A DNA stretch of 7,486 nt from Thermohalobaculum sp039185235 (GTDB taxonomy: Bacteria > Pseudomonadota > Alphaproteobacteria > Rhodobacterales > Rhodobacteraceae), in NCBI GenBank assembly GCA_039185235.1, contig JBCDAS010000217.1, forward strand, positions 1 through 7,486, given 5' to 3'. Positions 5,322-7,486 of this stretch are shown in pieces. Made by a program: the position numbers and the translations under genes. The notes below the pieces were generated by a model. It was not told the DNA's origin, did not search any database, and saw nothing but the letters and a program-made list of their open reading frames with translations. The first letter of the stretch is position 1. Every line of letters begins with the position of its first letter.

Positions 5322-6569
5322 ATGAACAGAATGGCCTTGTCATTTAGACGCGAGACCGAGGAGACTGCTCCTGAGGCTTTGGTATTCGCGGATGGTTTCG
5401 CTGAGATTGATCAGCTTGCCGAAGAATTGGATGTAGAGTTTGGTGCGGATGCGTGGCTTGAAGTTTCGCTGAACGAAGCGAAGGACGCTCTTCAAAACGC
5501 CGAAAGCGAACGTACAATCGCCATCGTTACGCTGAGCTCGGATGAGCCGGAAGCTGTGGAAGCGTCGACCGAACTGGTCCGCCTTGCCCGCAATGCAGAG
5601 CTCCTCGTTCTTTTGGTGTGCGGCGACGTCTCTCCGCGAACGATGCATTCACTCCTACGGGAAGGTGTGGCGGAGTTCGCGCCCTATCCCGAGCCCGAGG
5701 GCGCGCTGTCAGAATCGATCAACCGCATGCGTTTACTGCGCTCAAGCGGTGGTCGTGGGATCCCGACATCTGGTGGTAAAGTCGTCAGAAAAGGTCGTAT
5801 TATAACGGTTTACGGTGCTGCTGGCGGGGTTGGTGCAAGCACTTACGCGGTTAATCTGAGTTGGGAGCTCGCAAATCTCGTGCGCCGTGACGGGCGCCGG
5901 GTTTTATTGATGGACTTCAATTTCCAATACGGTTCGGTCGCGACATTTCTTGATGTGCCGCGCCGGGAAGCGGTCTATGAACTGGTCTCTGAAGCATCCA
6001 CCCTCGATCAAACCGGTCTCACCCAGGCCCTGTCGACCTATAATGATCGACTGCATGTCCTGACCGCGCCTCGGGATGCGCTGCCGCTTGACATCGTTTC
6101 ACCGAATGACGTGGCCGCGATTGTGAATCATGCGCGCGACATGTTCGACTATGTGGTCATCGACATGCCGCAAGCGCTGATGAGTTGGTCGGAGCAGGTC
6201 TACAATGCTTCGGACGAATTCCATGCGGTCATGGAGATCGATATGCGATCGGCCCAGAACATGTTCCGCTTTATCCGGACACTGAAGTCCGAGGATATGG
6301 GGTTGGAGAAGCTGGTCTTCCTTCTCAACCGTGCACCGGGTTTGACCGACCTTTCGGGCAAGGCGCGCGTCAAGCGGGTCGCCGAATCGCTCGGGCTCGA
6401 TTTTTCATTCTTGTTGCCTGATGGCGGGCGCCAAGTGATCAATGCTTGCGATCAGGGCGTTCCGCTGGCTGAGGCAGCAAAAACCAATCCGCTGCGCCGT
6501 GAAGTTGCGAAGATCGCGCAGAAAGTGCTGGCCAGCGAAGAAGTCGAGGCAAAGGCATCGGAGAGCTAG
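5322..6569 (+). CDS. cpaE: Pilus localisation ATPase CpaE (TadZ, MinD/ParA-like)
   Basis: MinD/ParA-like protein that places the tad pilus machine in the cell. The 415-aa product has a receiver-like domain at about 15-135. It lacks the phospho-acceptor Asp: the third strand reads TIAIVTLSSDEPE, as expected for the atypical receiver of TadZ proteins. The ATPase domain spans about 157-400. Its P-loop, GAAGGVGAST (165-174), keeps the glycine pattern but has Ala in place of both the signature lysine and the usual P-loop lysine. Later motifs are present: DFNFQYGS with Asp198 (Walker A') and YVVIDMPQ with Asp281 (Walker B-like). Nucleotide may still bind, but hydrolysis is doubtful. The ribosome-binding site is weak, and the stop of a four-codon frame overlaps the start, so translation may be coupled; ATG 5331 is an alternative start. 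Its stop lies 24 bases before cpaF. Confidence 0.92.
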   Translation: MNRMALSFRRETEETAPEALVFADGFAEIDQLAEELDVEFGADAWLEVSLNEAKDALQNAESERTIAIVTLSSDEPEAVEASTELVRLARNAELLVLLVCGDVSPRTMHSLLREGVAEFAPYPEPEGALSESINRMRLLRSSGGRGIPTSGGKVVRKGRIITVYGAAGGVGASTYAVNLSWELANLVRRDGRRVLLMDFNFQYGSVATFLDVPRREAVYELVSEASTLDQTGLTQALSTYNDRLHVLTAPRDALPLDIVSPNDVAAIVNHARDMFDYVVIDMPQALMSWSEQVYNASDEFHAVMEIDMRSAQNMFRFIRTLKSEDMGLEKLVFLLNRAPGLTDLSGKARVKRVAESLGLDFSFLLPDGGRQVINACDQGVPLAEAAKTNPLRREVAKIAQKVLASEEVEAKASES

Positions 6570-6593
6570 ATCTGAGACGAGGAGGAACGTTGG

Positions 6594-7486
6594 ATGTTTC
6601 GTCGGATCCGTGAGACGCAAGGTGGGGACCGCAGCGTAAAGCCGAAGGAGAATGTGCAGCCGGAGGAAATGCGCCCTGCCGCAGTGCCGGAGGAGCCTAC
6701 GGCGGATGCCCAAGTGCCGACGGCTCCACGTGCTACGAATGTCGAGGAACTGATCGCCACGCGCACCCAACCAGTGCGCTCGGGCAATATGTCAGAAAGT
6801 GCGCTGAACGATGCGCGTCGGCGCAAGCGTCTGCTCGACCTGAGAGTGCATTTGCACACAAAACTGCTGGATACTCTAAACCTCTCCGTCATCGAGCGGG
6901 TCAGCGAGTCCGAGCTGCGCCAAGAGATCCATGACATTGTCCGAGAGGAACTGGTTGAAACGGATCTCGTCCTCAACCGGATTGAGCTTGAGAAACTGGT
7001 CAAGGATCTGGTCCATGAGGTCACCGGCCTCGGGCCGCTCGAGCCGCTGATTGCCGATGAGAGTGTCACGGATATTCTCGTGAACACCTACAACCAGTGT
7101 TACGTCGAGCGGGGCGGTAAGCTGGAGCTGAGCGATACTCAGTTCAAAGACAACGCGCACCTCATGCGGGTGATCAACAAGATCGTCGCAGCGGTTGGTC
7201 GCCGTGTTGATGAAAGCCAGCCCTGGGTTGACGCTCGCCTCGCTGATGGGTCGCGGGTCAACGCGATGGTCCCTCCTTGTGCGGTCGACGGCCCGCTCCT
7301 CTCGATCCGGAAGTTCGCCAAGGCACCGTTTACGGTGGAGAAGCTGATCGAAGGGGGCGCCTTTACCGAGGAGATGGCGCTTTTCCTCCATGCCTGCGTG
7401 CGCTGCCGTCTGAATGTCCTGATCTCTGGCGGTACGGGTTCTGGTAAGACGACCACGCTCAATGCGCTTTCGTCCTTTATCTCGAA
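6594..7486 (+). CDS. cpaF: Secretion ATPase CpaF (TadA family), N-terminal part
   Basis: Cytoplasmic hexameric secretion ATPase that drives tad pilus assembly. About 297 codons are visible; the family usually runs to about 450-500 residues, so the Walker B motif, His box and C-terminal end lie beyond the window. The ATG at 6594 is set by a perfect AGGAGG (6580-6585) eight bases upstream. Residues 1-65 are a Pro/Glu/Ala-rich, probably disordered tail. A conserved N-terminal domain follows (about 80-180, with DLVHEVTGLGPLEPLIADESVTDILVN read as two adjoining motifs). A PAS-like/sensor part with VDARLADGSRVNAMVPP precedes the P-loop GGTGSGKT at 279-286, whose Lys285 and Thr286 are intact. This contrasts with the degenerate P-loop of CpaE just upstream. 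It is in the same transcription unit as cpaE. Confidence 0.96.
   Translation, partial: MFRRIRETQGGDRSVKPKENVQPEEMRPAAVPEEPTADAQVPTAPRATNVEELIATRTQPVRSGNMSESALNDARRRKRLLDLRVHLHTKLLDTLNLSVIERVSESELRQEIHDIVREELVETDLVLNRIELEKLVKDLVHEVTGLGPLEPLIADESVTDILVNTYNQCYVERGGKLELSDTQFKDNAHLMRVINKIVAAVGRRVDESQPWVDARLADGSRVNAMVPPCAVDGPLLSIRKFAKAPFTVEKLIEGGAFTEEMALFLHACVRCRLNVLISGGTGSGKTTTLNALSSFIS

Noticed and set aside
6405..7462. Long minus-strand frames opposite cpaE and cpaF
   Set aside because: Arg/Ser-rich shadow translations of well-supported plus-strand genes.

Overview
The window looks like a chromosomal stretch of an alphaproteobacterium, most likely of the Rhodobacterales. Reasons are the moderately GC-rich coding sequence, the gene order cpaB - cpaC - OmpA-type lipoprotein - cpaE - cpaF (recalled from the tad loci of that order), and a short pilin with a GAVTIDWV-type leader junction. 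Taxonomy here is inference; no rRNA or other marker is present.

Layout. Minus strand, left: the 5' end of leuS (leucyl-tRNA synthetase, running off the left edge), preceded by a gene for an exported SLT-family lytic transglycosylase. Position 1297-1528 is a divergent intergenic region carrying a perfect 10-bp inverted repeat. Plus strand, right: a tad/Flp type IVb pilus operon reading off the right edge. It comprises a 70-aa prepilin, a strong intrinsic terminator, cpaB (periplasmic assembly factor), cpaC (outer-membrane secretin), a lipoprotein with an OmpA-type peptidoglycan-binding domain, a 445-bp gap rich in dyad symmetry, cpaE (MinD/TadZ-like localisation ATPase) and the first ~297 codons of cpaF (secretion ATPase).

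How the genes fit together. The pilin would be the fibre subunit, cut by a prepilin peptidase not encoded here. CpaF would power assembly, CpaE would position the machine, CpaC would be the outer-membrane gate, CpaB would bridge to the secretin, and the OmpA-type lipoprotein would tie the complex to peptidoglycan in the place where Caulobacter-type loci carry cpaD. The divergent lytic transglycosylase could open the wall for the machine, but that is only inferred from position.

The points most worth a second look are the prepilin junction (Asp+5/Trp+6 instead of Glu+5/Tyr+6), the CpaE P-loop with neither usual lysine, the terminator abutting the cpaB ribosome-binding site, and several unexplained inverted repeats at 1312-1345, 4938-4975 and 5237-5258. 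I see no defence system, mobile element, CRISPR array or RNA gene, and nothing that amounts to a wholly new system; the locus is a lineage-specific variant of a known one.
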